DNA of 64,000 nt from Micropterix aruncella (GCA_944548615.1 OX155955.1:4670517-4734516), one strand, 5' to 3'; positions 1 through 28,429 are shown, counted from the first letter of the stretch. Translations and numbers: made by a program. The notes: generated from the letters alone by a model not told the origin.

Positions 1-112
1 ATAACATTGGAGCAAAGGGGTGACGTTGGGGATAGAAACATGGCCTGGCCTTGGCCTTTTTGACCTCAGTTAACCCGGAACTCGGCTAATCAGGGCTCGA
101 ATAAACGCAGCC
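1..112 (-). mobile_element. Possible pogo/Tigger-type transposon end
   Basis: Read on the minus strand from about 118, the sequence starts CAGTAGGGCTGCGTTTATTC after a TA, followed by a second ATTAGCCGAG box. Terminal CAGT plus spaced TTAT/CCGA boxes is the style of pogo/Tigger inverted repeats. The other end would lie outside the window and no transposase is seen, so this is tentative. Confidence 0.3.
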
Positions 113-303
113 CTACTGTACTTATTTATGATAAAAATGAGATAGCTGGGAGTTGCCTTTTTAGCCGCCAAAGGGATCTACAAAATTTGTATATCTCAAT
201 GGTAAAGAAATTAAGAAGGGTTATAGCCCTCCCCATTCATTGACAATGCTACAAGATTATCTGACGAATATGGAGCTGAACACTACAAAGACCCAAGTAT
301 ATT

Positions 304-700
304 ATTAATAAATAAAATACAAACGGAGCTGCCATGGAATTCACCGACCAAAAATCGGGCCCATCATATATAATTATTTTACACTTCTGGGAGGTGAAGG
401 GTGGAATCCGGACTAACGACCGGCGGTGGTAGGTTTAGGACAGCTGTCTTGCCACATGTGAGCGTGCACCTTACCACCCATTCACTCCCCCTTCGAAGCC
501 ATAGAATTTGAGATGCAGAGATCGCGGTTTTAGATAATTTTTCTAGAAAGGAGTTGATTATTTTCCTGGAGAGACCAAGATCTTTAAAAAGGTGAAACAA
601 AGATTTAGCTGGCAGGCCACGAGCGCCTACTTCTACCGCGTGAAGGTGAACAGTGAAGTATATTATAGTCAGTAAAGCGCCCGTAAACACATAAACAAAT
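304..700 (-). mobile_element. RLE-type non-LTR retrotransposon, C-terminus and 3' UTR
   Basis: The minus strand from about 690 encodes the distal end of a retrotransposon polyprotein: a VEVGARGLPAKSL stretch, a helical segment and an ILWLRRG end. This block normally follows the restriction-like endonuclease of RLE-bearing non-LTR elements. It is followed by a 3' UTR ending in an A/T-rich tail near 304. The 3' UTR recurs at 4160-4360, 20603-20812, 21453-21660 and 50255-50460. It is 5'-truncated and inactive. Confidence 0.6.
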
Positions 701-852
701 TTTTAGTCAAGAGAGTTCGCCTTCTGGCTCTCTTAAAGTTTATCTGCATATGTGAAATGGTGAGGAGGTCATATGTCTGATTCAGGATTCTATTCAAATA
801 TATGTATGTCTAGCAACTGAAATTTCAAAAAACACTTTAATATTTTTTACAG

Positions 853-17259
<16,407 letters not shown>

Positions 17260-17310
17260 AGCTAAACTACAAAACAAAACGGCTTTTTTTCTATAAAAAT
17301 TCGAACAACG

Positions 17311-18016
17311 AATAAAATGCTCAAATCTTAAAATTATTATAGTGCGAGCACTGCCATAACACCTTAGTTCTTTTTAGTTTTGTTTCCCTTTTATTATTTT
17401 TTTACATTATACATTAAAAAAAACTTTGTCGCACTTTAGCTTGGTACGACACTTTATTTTTGTAATTTGTACCAAGGTGACGTGCCTCGCCGCCTTCGCG
17501 GTTAAATTTTACCATTGTCATTTCTTTAATATTTATGAAATGTTATCGTTTTTAGTTATTCTATAAGTATCAAAATATATTTTTAAGTACGTGTATATAT
17601 AATTTTAGAGTTATATTTTAAATATTTTCTTACGATTTCTATTTAGTGAATAGGCTAGCTACTTATTTAAATATTTTTCATTTATTTACAAAGTCACTAA
17701 ATACATTTTTGCTCAGTGTATAAATAAGGATGCATAATCAGGTTAGTCGCATATGTAAATATAATACTCAATCTCATAAGTCAATTAAGTTTATGTAAAT
17801 TTTAAAATTCCTCGGTCAGTGTGAAGTTATTCTCTTTTTTTTCGTCCTTAATTTATTCGAATATATATTTCTTTAGCGTATAAGTCGACCTAAGTCAACA
17901 TTGATAAAACCTCTTATCTGTTTTTTTTTCTACCATGTCGTTGCTTTACATTGACAATCGTTATGATAATGTAGAGTCTGAGAAATTGTGTAATTATTAT
18001 TAATGAAATTAATAAA
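17311..18016 (+). terminator. 3' UTR and polyadenylation signals of the membrane-protein gene
   Basis: AATAAA occurs at 17311-17316, about 50 bp after the stop, and again at 18011-18016. The AT-rich stretch between them has no ORF. The distal signal would place this gene's end about 110 bp from the convergent aminotransferase signal. Confidence 0.5.
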
Positions 18017-18121
18017 CGAACTGATGATAAGCGCGCTTGTTTTTCTCTTGACGACAATAAAAATGACGCGTGAAAGAATTCTGATGCAATAAAAACGACA
18101 ATTTAATAACGGTATAAAAAT

Positions 18122-18127
18122 ATTTAT
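18122..18127 (-). terminator. Polyadenylation signal of PSAT1
   Basis: AATAAA on the minus strand, 16 bp beyond the aminotransferase stop codon. Confidence 0.55.
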
Positions 18128-18142
18128 TTTACTAAATTAATT

Positions 18143-21100
18143 CTAATTCTGTTGTAAAAATTCCGTCATGTATTTTGCGAGGATACCGACTTCTTCTAAT
18201 GTAACGGCGTTGTACAGCGAAGCGCGAATTCCACCGACGTCTCTGAAAATTGAAATAGAGATTCGTTTAAATATAAAGTCAGTCGGTCAGTCGGACCGGA
18301 ACCTTGATGCCCATACCCCAGGCCCAAATAAAAACATGGCTACGCAGGAACAGCGATGAAACACACCTTACAGAATGGAAAAAAAACGCAGGATGCAGGC
18401 AAACAAAGAATGTGGTTCCGGAAGCGTCTAAAAAACTTGCCCGCAACCTCACCAGATTAAAAAGGGACAAAATCCGTAAAGTCATAGGTACTATGACAGG
18501 CCACTGTCCCCTAAACAAACACCTGTTTACCATAGGTGTGACAGACAGCCCTCTATGCAGAGGATGCATGGAGGAAGAAGAAACGCCACAGCATGTGCTC
18601 ATGGAATGCAGGAGCGTGGCAGAGCAACGGGCAAGAATACTACAATCTCCAGCATCTGTCCCAGAGGCCTGTAGCAACCTAAACAGGCTGCTAACCTTCT
18701 GGGACAGCCTGGGTTGGCTGGAGTAACATAAACACAAATAGAAACATGAGCCACGTACAACGGCCCAATCAAGAGGCCAAGTGCGAGGGAAAAAAGCCCT
18801 GACAAACTAACTAACTAACTAAATATAAATCCAATACAATACGGATTTGTACAGTAGGGTGTTGTCACATACAACCAACGAATCTGACGCCCTGGGAAGG
18901 TATAAAGATATTGATCGTTCTTTTAACCTGGAGTGAACTTAAATACTTAGGGACGAAAACAGTCCACCATCTAGCTACGCCGACAAGCCCGTCAGAGACC
19001 AACACCTTACCGCAAAGCCCTGGGAAGAGAACCCAGCAGGCGGACCGCGAGCCCTGACTACCAGATTTGGCCGGATATCTCCGTCCTCTCAACTGGTTGG
19101 ATTTGCATGGAATTTTACATCATAAGTTTGTAGGTGGCCGCTAACCTGTGTCCTTTAAGGTGCAGTAATCCCAGTTCGTCGGCCCCCTTCAGGAATTTCT
19201 TCTCCAGGGCATCATCGCCGCCCGGTGCTCCAATTCTGAACGGAAGATTCATTCTGCTTCTGACGTGCTCTTCCACTGGGCAGTAATAGAAGTTTTTCGA
19301 TTTGTTGATGATATCGTAGATAATGGACGATTTTTGGATGGCGAGACGTTCCATCGCTTCTACTCCACCCAACTCTTTGATCCACTTGAAGACTTCACCC
19401 ATAACGTAAATCCTGTTGACATTAAAAAGCATATGGTGTGTCTTTATTACATAAAAGCAATGATTATATCATTGATTATATTGGATTGCTCAATGCCGTA
19501 CTATGTTTTGGCACCTAGGATTTATACTATGAAACAAAAAGTTTAGATGGCACTTATAATTTCAAAATATAATTATTCTTTTCTTAAGTTCAGTAGTCCA
19601 ATATATAGCGTTCTATACATGCCTATATGGTATCCTATCTCAAAATAAAACAATAATATAATAAACAAACGAATTTTGAAATCATAGCTCTTATTATTTT
19701 TAATTTGTTTACATAAAGATTTCAATTTTTATTTGATATACAGTATACAGGTTTCAATGCCTGAATCTCTTCGTATTAATTATGTGATGTAATCAGCCTA
19801 TATATTTTTTTTATAGATGGCACTATTAATGTTATAATTGGTTAAATAATATTTTTTTATAATCAACCAGTCCTTCATAAAAAAACATTAATTATCAATG
19901 TTATTATAAATGACCAAATATATTTGCTATTAGTTTCGCCGGACAATACTATCAGCACCACCTGCATGTCACCGGCGCAGAAGGGTTGCCAAAAATGTAC
20001 TATGGCATTGAGCAATCTAATACCCTATATAATCAATGATAATATGCTGTTTGTTTTTTTTTTTTATATATATTTCTACTTTAAATCTGCAAGGCTGCTT
20101 TTGCGTCTTAATGGTATGTGACAAGTTTTCATACTCGTATTTAATTCCATTTTTACCATCAGATAAGAAAGACTGCTCAAATGGCATCTTATAATTTTGA
20201 CTTTGAATTCCATTTTAAAAATAATAGAAAGAAAGACTGCTGTGTCTTTACGGCATCTGACAAGTTTTCCTATTGAATTCCATTTTTTAATATAATAGGA
20301 TATCATGCGGGAATAGGAGATCATTCGAGTAAAACTTCATTTATCTCTACGAGAGAGAGAGACATAGTTGCGCAGTGCGAGAGAGAAAAGAAAAATATTC
20401 CAAATTTGAATAATAATTGCAATCACTCTTGTATGGCTATGAAAGTCAAGAGAAGAGTTAGTTATGGGATATGCGCTCCCGATCCACCAGATGTTGTGTT
20501 TTGGTATCCCAAAACATTTCTTGGTATCCCAAAACATGTGTTGGTATCAGACATCTCTTTCATATAAATTTGACACATTAGTCAGACCAGGAAATCCCTC
20601 CTAAAATAATAAATACAAACGGAGCTGCCATGGAATTCACCGACCGGAGTCGGGCCCATCATAATACTAATTTTTTTTTACACTTCTGGGGGGTGAGCAG
20701 TAGATTCCGGACTTACGAACCGGCTGTGCTAGGTTTAGGACAGCTGTCTTGCCACATGTGAGCGTTCACCTTACCACCCATTCACTCCCCCTTCGAAGCC
20801 ATAGAATTAGAAAAATAGATACAAACTTACGAAAAGCAAGGTGGTGTGTTCATGAGACTGTTATCTTTAGCGTTGAGCGTCCAGTCAAGAACTCTCGGAG
20901 TCGCTGGTAATGCCTTTCCTAACAAATCTTCTCGAACAATGACTAGGGTTACTCCAGACGGACCGATATTCTTCTGAGCTCCAGCATAAATTACTCCAAA
21001 CTAAAAGAAATTATTTTTTATAGATTATTATATAAATATGTGGAAAATATAGAAAATGTTAAATAGTTTTTTTTTAAATATAGACATTTTTATAGATATT

Positions 21101-24100
21101 TTTAAAGAAATAAATTCAAAGGTAAAATACAAAATTACGAAATATCAAAATTTACTTTAGAGACATCCACTTTTCTGCTCATCATATTTGAAGACATATC
21201 GGCCACAATCGGCACTCCTTTAGTATCCGGAATATCTGACCATTCAATCCCTAAAAAAAAAATATTGCTATATGTAGGTATAATAATTCCGAAGGCTTAA
21301 TTACAAAAAAATATAAATATTTGAGGGGGGGGGGGGTTACATGTATTTATTAATATTTAAGGAAATTATTATTCAAAAAAATAAAGCAAGTAATTTTAAG
21401 ATTCCAAATCATGCATTAGGATTTTATTGCACATTTTTGGACACGACATGTAAAAAATAAAATACAAACGGACGGAGCTGCCATAGAATTCACCAACCGG
21501 AGTCAGCCCATCATAATACTATTATTACACTACCATGAGCGGTGGACTCCGGACTAACGACCGGCTGTGGTAGGCTTAGGGCAGCTGTCTTACCACATGT
21601 GAGCGTACACCTTACCCATTCACTCCCCCTTCGAGGCCACAGAATTTGAGAAGCGAAGATTACAGTTATATTTTACAGAGATATAGATAGATTTTAGATA
21701 GATTACAGAGATATTTTTTCTAGGAAGGAGTTGATTATTTTCCTGGAAAGACCTAAGAATAGAGGTGAAAGCCAACTACCACCAGGTGAAGTTCCACAGT
21801 GACCACAGAGAAGTTAAACCACAGTGGTCGAACTTCCACAAAGAAGCCGTTCCGGGTGACATCATTTACGAGATCATGGTATTTATTTAATTTGTACTCG
21901 AGGTCTTTTGGGATATTTGATTCCCACGGAATAGTAAATTCTAAATTAAGGGCCATCTTCCGAGTTAGGGTGTAAAGAGTTATATCTGGATGGAAGGCTG
22001 TGCATCCGAGACATTCACGGAATTGATACTGCTTAGAGACCAAACGACCTCCAGAATCCAATCTGCTATATTTCGTAATTTCACCTAATTTATATTATTA
22101 TTATAATTTTAGTTAGGTACCGTGAATAGTTTCATTGGCGCAGTAGTGTACGTATGAAGCATTCGGATTCAATTTCCACTCGCTTGGTTTTGGTACTGTG
22201 ACATGTGCGGCGGTTTTGGGCAAAACCAAATTGATTTTTCCATATTTTTCAGCTTCTTTCCACGCCTTTGTGGACCAGGCGCCGGTGACGAAGTAATCAG
22301 CTTCGCCAGTTTTCGAAATCAAGTTCATGGGAACGGCGGCAAATTGACCCGTCGCGCCGCCTTGTAGGAACAAAATTTTGTAGTTTGCCGGAACGTTCCT
22401 AAAATGAAAACCTTAGTACAAAAAAAACTGTTAGGGGAAATCTGAAATGGGGCCTTTGATAAAAATCATAATGACTGGATTATATATAGCCATAAATAAA
22501 TCAATGGTAAAATGTACACCCAGCTTAAGGTCAACGTCCTATGGCTCTCAACCTTGAGAAGGAAGGAGATGTACAAATAGAATAGAATAGTATAGAATAA
22601 CTTTATTGTGCTAAAAATAACATTACATAAAAAATATTACAGTGATTTATAAAATATATATTTATTTACAAATAACGGACTTATCACTATAGCGATATCT
22701 TACGGTCGACCATTTGATAACGTAATTGTCATGGTACAGTACACATAGAAATAATAAAATTAAGTTTAAATGAACTGATACAAATATATACCATTAAGTT
22801 ATGTTATGGTTACAATATACCATTTTTTACTATGTTTAGCCAAGGAAGAATCAAGGAGAGGATAAGGGAAGTATTTGGTTAGTGGTTGTGTGAAAGCAAA
22901 ATTTTCATCAACAACTTTTTGAAAGTGAGCAATGCAGGCATGCATGCCTGACAGAGTGTGGGAGCTGATTCCGTAAACGAGCAAATTGGACCGTAAAATA
23001 TGTGTAAACAGAAGAGTGATCTCATGGAATAACAAGTATGTTATCCCTGCTTGATCAAAGTGGATGACCATAGCCTCCCAAACGGTGGAATTCCTTCTTG
23101 GGGTTATTGAAATCTAGGTCATGTTTTGTTGCTAGGTGCATTATTAAGGTTGATTTATTGCATTTTGGTTTCCTAATCATACAGATAAAAGATTGATAAT
23201 AATTTCGAGTCTATTTCGTTCCTTAAACGGTCACCTATTGTATGTATCTAACTTGTTTGCTATTTTACACTAGACAAACAAAAACCGTTTTTGAAAACAA
23301 ACCAAATTGATAATTAAACTTTGTGCAGACCTTTTTCAGCCTTTATATTTGCATTTTTTTACAAACCGTGCATAGAGATAGTATGGCACTCTTGCACATT
23401 GACCTTGGTTGACCAAGGTCAAGTAGACTAAGTTCCAGTTTCAATACTTGTCTGTGTTACTACATTAATATTCATTACATTATTAGTCACTACATTATTA
23501 TTAAAAGATTCCGTTCAATTAGCTTATCTGACAGATGGGTAGGTACATTTACCATTTATATGATCAGTGTGTTTACCATCGATCTTAAGCAGGAGCGATA
23601 TGTACAAATCTAGGTCATGTTTTATTGCTAGGTGCATGTTTTACTCGTATATTAATTAGGTTCGTTTATTGAATTTTGGTTTTCTAACCTTACCATCGAT
23701 ATATAGGTCCTTATATATCGATGAACCTTACAGACAAACGTGATAATAATTTTGAGTCTTTTTCGTTCTGGGTCAACTCGTACCATTTGCTTTTTTGCTA
23801 CTTTACAAGAGACACAAAAAACTGTTTTTAAAATCTGTTTTAATAAACAATAGAACAAATTAAATGGATAATTAAACTTTATGCAGAACTCTTGAAGCCT
23901 TTATATTTACATTTAAAAAAAATAAAACCGCTGGCAGAGATATGGCACTTCCGCACACTGACCTGGTTGACCAAGGTCAACCAAGGTCAATGTAGCGTCT
24001 GTTCCACTTTCGATACTTGACTGTGTATTGCCACATAGTAAATAAACATAACAGAGACAAAGCTTCATACAACCGCGCTATGATAGGTACACTACTACAA

Positions 24101-27100
24101 GCTTGAGATGCGTGCGTGCGTGACCATTGGCGGCTTCGTACGCACTTCGTACGTACGGAGAGAAACCGGTTTATATCGGTTTCGCCAGTACCTACTCAAA
24201 GCTCAGGGCGTCCGTCGTACGTACACATTTCGCGTCTTGTATATTTTCGCCTTACGATTGATTTAATTAGTGCTTTAATTTTAAAAAAATGTAAACATTG
24301 TATATGTATATGAACAATGTATATGAACAATAATAGAATGAATAAAAACATATCATTTTTCTTTACCCCAAAGACTTCGCTAGGTAAGTACAGTACCTAA
24401 GTTGATTATAATATCATTTATTATTTTTAATGAGGTAGAAAGATATATTTAGTACTCAACATCGAAAGAAAACTCAACTCGGTGGTACAAAAAACGTTTG
24501 GGTAGGTCGTAAATGGTATAAATAGTGTTTTTTTATTAAATTGTAGGTACAGAATAGGTACATAGTTATTTATCTCGTTAAAATTACAAGAAAAAATATT
24601 TAGAGTAAGTAATTTGTAAAAAATATTATAACGTAGGTAAGTATAGGTATAGCAAAAAGACAATAAACGTTTTATTTATTTAATTTTATCAAACTAAATG
24701 GTGAGACTCTATTTAATTCTACAATAATACATATGTAGGTACATACTTTAGATACATTCCTACGAGTAAGCATTCTCCTTTTGATTATTAATAGAATGAA
24801 GAATTTGATATATCACAATTGTAAATGTAATACAACCATGTCTTATACAACTATGTATTAGTTTTTAAGACAATAAATGATTTGATTTGATTTGTGCCAA
24901 CCCTACCAAAATAGGTTAAAAAATGTACCTACGCTTTTTAGAAGCTTTGCCTCTGTTCCGTTTATTTACCATGTGATAGTGCCAGTACATTATTATTTAA
25001 AAAAAATGTAAAAATGCCACTACATTATTACAGATGGATATGTTTACCAAGATGTTTTTTATCCATACTGTTTCTTACATATTATTCATGTTAGTGACAG
25101 ATATGAAAGTTAAGTGATGATTTTGTTATTCTTTAGAAAATCATACAATTATCAAAAATTAAATCTACCATATATACGATATTGGTACATTTCTTCTTAA
25201 TTCAGGATACGAAAATAGCTTATGAAGTATTTTAAATACAGTTATGGGAGTTTTCCATAGATTAAGTTGGTACTAAAATGTCAGATATGATAGTTAACCG
25301 TTGTAGGGATGATTTGCGCTGATGAAAACCAGGTTTCTATAGTGTGGTATTTTCATGCATACAGAAAGCAGATCAAATCCATTTTTGCTTAAGTTCATCA
25401 GGTTTTTGGAAGGTAACTAGTATAAATACTTTTATGGTCGATAGTAGATACTATCGACCATAAAAATTTGTTAGTTAAACCGCATTAGTTAGCTAAACCG
25501 CATTAAAATTCCACAGTCCAGATGGACTGTGGAATTATAATGCGGTTTAGCTAATTCTGCCATATTTTCAAAGAAAAACTAAGGTAACCTACCGCCAAAA
25601 AGGTGTTTATGATGTTTTTGTTAAACTAACAACCTACCGCCATTATAGGTGTTAATGAGTTGTTTTTTTTATAACTTAATGTATCGAAATATACCTAGGT
25701 GTTAGACGCTTATTTAAACACATATATCTCGCTAATTTATAGAGATAAAGCAAAGATTTTTATAGATTCGGAAACAGTATGATGGATACAGTGGGGTGAA
25801 ATTAAACATCTTCAATGTCGAAGTGCTTGCTAAACTGCATAAATGTCCAGGGCTATGCCACACTAGAATAATAGTTACTTACAGTAATTCCCGCACAAGA
25901 TCGATAGCATCCTGGTTGATTTTCATATAAGCAGCAGACCTGTGACTCATCTCCAAGACGCTGATTTGAGTGTCCCCATAATGCAGTAGCTCCTTCTGCA
26001 CTTTTTGCAACACCTAAAGGTGATTAAAAAAAAATATTTTACACATGAACATCTGAAAATTTAAAAGTACTCTAAACACACATGCTCATAAAAAAGCATG
26101 CTTGCTATCATGCTCTTCAACTGTACACATTTGCTTATGTTAGTCATACTTGTTTAAAGCATACCTCTTCCTAATAAGTGTGCATTTAACTCTTAAATGA
26201 GTGTGCCCAAAGCAAACAATTGAACACACGTGCTAGTTAAACGCAGGTATTTGGCCAAAATGGAAGCTGTTTCCATCAGTTCAAATTTTTTAGCTTTTAA
26301 GCTAGCAACGATTTTTTTTAAAGAAACTTTTGGGGGAAAAACGAAAATAAAAAGAAAGATTTGAGTCCTTAAATGGATAAACAGAAGAGAAACTCTTGTA
26401 GCAAGTACATGATCGGTTGTGGGCAGAGATGCGAGACAAAGATGTCAGCGGCAATAATAATACCATTGATTTTATCAATGATAATACGCTGCTAAAAAAC
26501 GCGTGCTTTCGCAGAAATTTGATACGCTACTTTGTAAAATTGAGAGTGTCATACAAAAACAAGATACTCGTATGTGAAATGATATTACTGCATGCTATGC
26601 ACTATTATAGCCTGCTCTGCTCATAAGCAAAGCTGTTCATACATGCTCAGGAGCATAGCCGTTTCCACCCCCGCCTTAGGGAGGAAGCACGCTCCAAAAT
26701 CAAACGGCTGTTGATTTTTGATAATTATTATGATATTGGTACCTCGTCTATTTCTTGTCTGATAAATCTGATAGAAAATAGTTTTTTTTAATCCTTTTTT
26801 AATTAGTTTTTATGACGGTTTTAAAAAAACTAACCTAACCTACCGCCATACCGACTAAGTTAAACTACCGAAATGTAGGTGTTCAACACTTCTTTAAATG
26901 CCTATATCTCTCTTATTAATTGAGGCCGAAAAAGATTATTGCAGTTTCGGAATCAGCGTATTGGATATAGTCGGTTGACGTTAAAGCATCAACAATGTAG
27001 AAAAGGTACCGTTATAACATTACATAACACCGGGTAGGTATGTATGACGCACATCTTGGCTTCTATACAGCTGACGTCCATTTACAGTATAAGTATACTA

Positions 27101-27862
27101 TATGTAATGCTAGGCTTACACGAGCTTGCAGCTGTCACTTAGTAGTACTTGTCGCTAACCTGCTTAGTGATCGTGAAGTAACCGTTTACACGTTGGTATT
27201 AACAGAAGGGTATTCGACATCCGTTCGAATAGGAACACCACCGCCCCCTTAATTTTCATAGGATTTAAATTCCTGGATGAATTTTATAGTTGTTTTAGAA
27301 TTCCACCTTTCTGCCGCCACAATCATAAAAAAACAGCAAATGTCGCGTAAACAGCGATACACGTGTTTCACTTGCCATTTCAAGATTTCGCTAAACACTC
27401 GCCACGGCTGTTTACACGAGTCAGCAAGCGACAAGTGCGTAGTAATTTGTGGCGGGTGTAATCGCTTGGCGCCTAATAAATAGGATCGGCTTCTATTCAC
27501 TTGCACTGTCACTTTACTTAATACTAAGCACTAATACTAAGCGCTAACATACTGAATCAGCATGTTTACACACAAGGCATTAGTGCAAGTGGCAAGTACC
27601 TACTTGTCATTAGCTACTAAGTCCGTGTAAACCTAGCATAAATAGGATCGGCTTCTATTCACATGCACTGGCAGTTTTACTGATACTAAGTACTAACATG
27701 CTGAATAAGCATGTTTACACGCAAGGTATTCGTACAAATGACAAGTAGGTACTAAGCATTAACTCAAAGCTCGTGTGAACCTAGCGTAAGTCTAAGTAAT
27801 GCCAATGTTACCTTTTCGGGGAGTTTCGCCGGTCCTGCTCCGAAGTTAACCACTCGAACCAT
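18143..27862 (-). CDS. PSAT1: Phosphoserine aminotransferase
   Basis: A PLP enzyme of the serine pathway that converts 3-phosphohydroxypyruvate plus glutamate to phosphoserine. It is complete in seven minus-strand exons: 27812-27862 (ATG), 25883-26013, 22121-22398, 21156-21250, 20831-21000, 19146-19412 and 18143-18242 (stop TAG). Together they give 1092 nt, or 363 residues, the usual size. Phases match at every junction. Signature residues sit where the E. coli family numbering predicts: S40-H41-R42 in MSHRS, the phosphate loop GGATGQF at 74-80, W102 that stacks on PLP, D171 in VADMSS, the Schiff-base lysine K195 in AGAQKNIG, N236-T237 in MNTPPCF and R337 in VGGIRAS. An acceptor-like CTTTGCAG about 20 bp upstream of the ATG suggests a 5' UTR intron. 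The introns hold LINE and MITE debris, and the gene is convergent with the membrane-protein gene. Confidence 0.94.
18275..18825 (+). mobile_element. Jockey-type LINE 3' end
   Basis: The plus strand 18304-18726 reads IKTWLRRNS, then [20 protein letters not shown] then [20 protein letters not shown]. This is the RNase H tail with its CHHC-like motif, as in I/Jockey-type LINEs. It is followed by a short 3' UTR and an (AACT)n-like tail at 18805-18822. It lies inside intron 6 of PSAT1, antisense to it. Confidence 0.65.
18826..19145. other. Intron, nothing recognised
   Basis: Part of PSAT1 intron 6, of higher GC than the surroundings. The minus strand stays open for 75 codons (19092-18865) without recognisable similarity. 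Confidence 0.35.
20298..20482 (-). repeat. LINE 3' UTR copy (same family as 16541-16735)
   Basis: It shares GGATATCATGCGGG, TCTACGAGAGAGAGAGA-like and ATATGCGCTCCCGAT words in the same order with 16541-16735. Here only the 3' UTR remains. The intron sequence 19413-20297 before it is AT-rich with no recognised feature. Confidence 0.5.
20603..20812 (-). mobile_element. RLE-retrotransposon 3' end next to a PSAT1 splice donor
   Basis: A 3' UTR copy of the family described at 304-700. It ends about 18 bp from the donor of the PSAT1 exon 20831-21000. It is truncated upstream of the coding region. Confidence 0.6.
21453..22075 (-). mobile_element. RLE-retrotransposon copy: endonuclease region to 3' end
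   Basis: The minus strand 22061-21840 reads [20 protein letters not shown], then [20 protein letters not shown] and KLNKYHDLV. The D-(I)...E.T.PWE...K.. pattern fits a PD-(D/E)xK restriction-like endonuclease. A deletion removes most of the EVGARG block, and the 3' UTR then runs to 21453. It lies in PSAT1 intron 3, about 45 bp from the donor at 22120. A 12-G run lies just outside at 21325-21336. Confidence 0.65.
22565..22790 (-). repeat. LINE 3' tail remnant
   Basis: GAATAGAATAGTATAGAATA followed by ACTTTATTGTGC reads on the minus strand as a polyadenylation-signal-containing LINE end with an (ATTCT)n-like tail. No coding part was recognised. Confidence 0.35.
23110..24030. repeat. Diverged tandem duplication of about 500 bp
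   Basis: Blocks 23110-23460 and 23605-24030 share, in order, AGGTCATGTTTTGTTGCTAG-like, CATTTTGGTTTCCTAA-like, TTTCGTTC and TTGACCAAGGTCAA words. The second block carries an extra palindrome (ATCGATATATA..TATATATCGAT, 23695-23722) and a doubled CCAAGGTCAA. It lies in PSAT1 intron 2. The remainder of that intron (24030-25430) is AT-rich with no recognised gene. Confidence 0.5.
25432..25462. repeat. Short perfect palindrome
   Basis: TATGGTCGATAGTA and its exact reverse complement are separated by 2 nt. It lies in PSAT1 intron 2, about 35 bp from a second palindrome. Confidence 0.65.
25496..25550. repeat. Palindrome with arms of about 24 bp and a 3-nt loop
   Basis: AACCGCATTAAAATTCCACA... pairs with ...TGTGGAATTATAATGCGGTT with one mismatch around GAT. 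The AACCGCATT half-word also recurs just upstream at 25470-25505. Confidence 0.65.
25570..25860 (-). repeat. Fragment of hAT-type MITE family
   Basis: It carries the words CCTACCGCC, TAGGTGTT and AAACACATATATCTCGCTAA in family order (see 45022-46193). Another fragment lies at 26800-27010 in PSAT1 intron 1. Confidence 0.5.
26800..27010 (-). repeat. Fragment of hAT-type MITE family
   Basis: ACCTAACCTACCGCC, ACCGAAATGTAGGTG and TATATCTCTCTTATTAATTG follow the family order described at 45022-46193. It ends near GTAGAAAAGGTACC. Confidence 0.5.
27108..27787. mobile_element. Non-autonomous TIR element with internal duplication
   Basis: The ends TGCTAGGCTTACACGAGCTT and, reversed, CGCTAGGTTCACACGAGCTT are imperfect 20-bp inverted repeats. 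Inside, a unit of about 160 bp starting AATAGGATCGGCTTCTATTC occurs twice (27482-27640 and 27641-27787). No transposase is present. It sits just downstream of the first coding exon of PSAT1. Confidence 0.55.
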
Positions 27863-28196
27863 GTCTGCCTTCGCTGGAATGCTGCAAAGAAATGGCTGGC
27901 ACTTCACTTAAAACCTGTTTATCGGCGGCGTCTGTTTATCAGGCGATATACGTTTTAAGTTTATCAGTCGCGATAAACCAGCATTCGTAATACCCAGTTG
28001 TACAGTGCAACTACCTAGTTGACAACAATAAGACTGATAGGGGAAAAATTAAATTATCGTAGTCTGCGAGGGGTCACTTTGACCGAGCAAACAGATTAAA
28101 TTAATAGGTGCTAATGTTCTCAAACTTCGATCTGGAAAAAACATGTGTTTGATAAAACTTATCATTTAGTCTGACCGCGTACTGCGATAAAATTCC

Positions 28197-28241
28197 GGGT
28201 ATTTATTAGGTATTCCATTGTTGGAATACCTAATAAATACC
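28197..28241. repeat. Perfect palindrome with arms of about 20 bp
   Basis: GGTATTTATTAGGTATTCCA and its reverse complement lie around a 4-5 nt loop, upstream of PSAT1. It is followed at 28258-28350 by another hAT-MITE fragment. Confidence 0.65.
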
Positions 28242-28429
28242 TGGAAATTTACACCATTTCTATGTACATTGTTGAGTTTTTTACGTCATCCGACTAGTGT
28301 ATTCACCACACCGATTCCAAAACTGCAATAATCTTTTGTCGGACTCAATAAATGTACTTATTTATTTATTTAAGAATTAATTACTATAAAACATAGTTTT
28401 TGCTTATAAAAATAACAGGAACCGAATGG

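Noticed and set aside
18599..19092. Minus-strand open frames over 60 codons
   Set aside because: The first is antisense to the Jockey RNase H coding region; the second has no similarity or codon signal that I can support.
27277..27483. Cys-rich 68-codon frame (CFTC...CGGC)
   Set aside because: It is inside a non-autonomous element with internal repeats; cysteine spacing matches no known finger.
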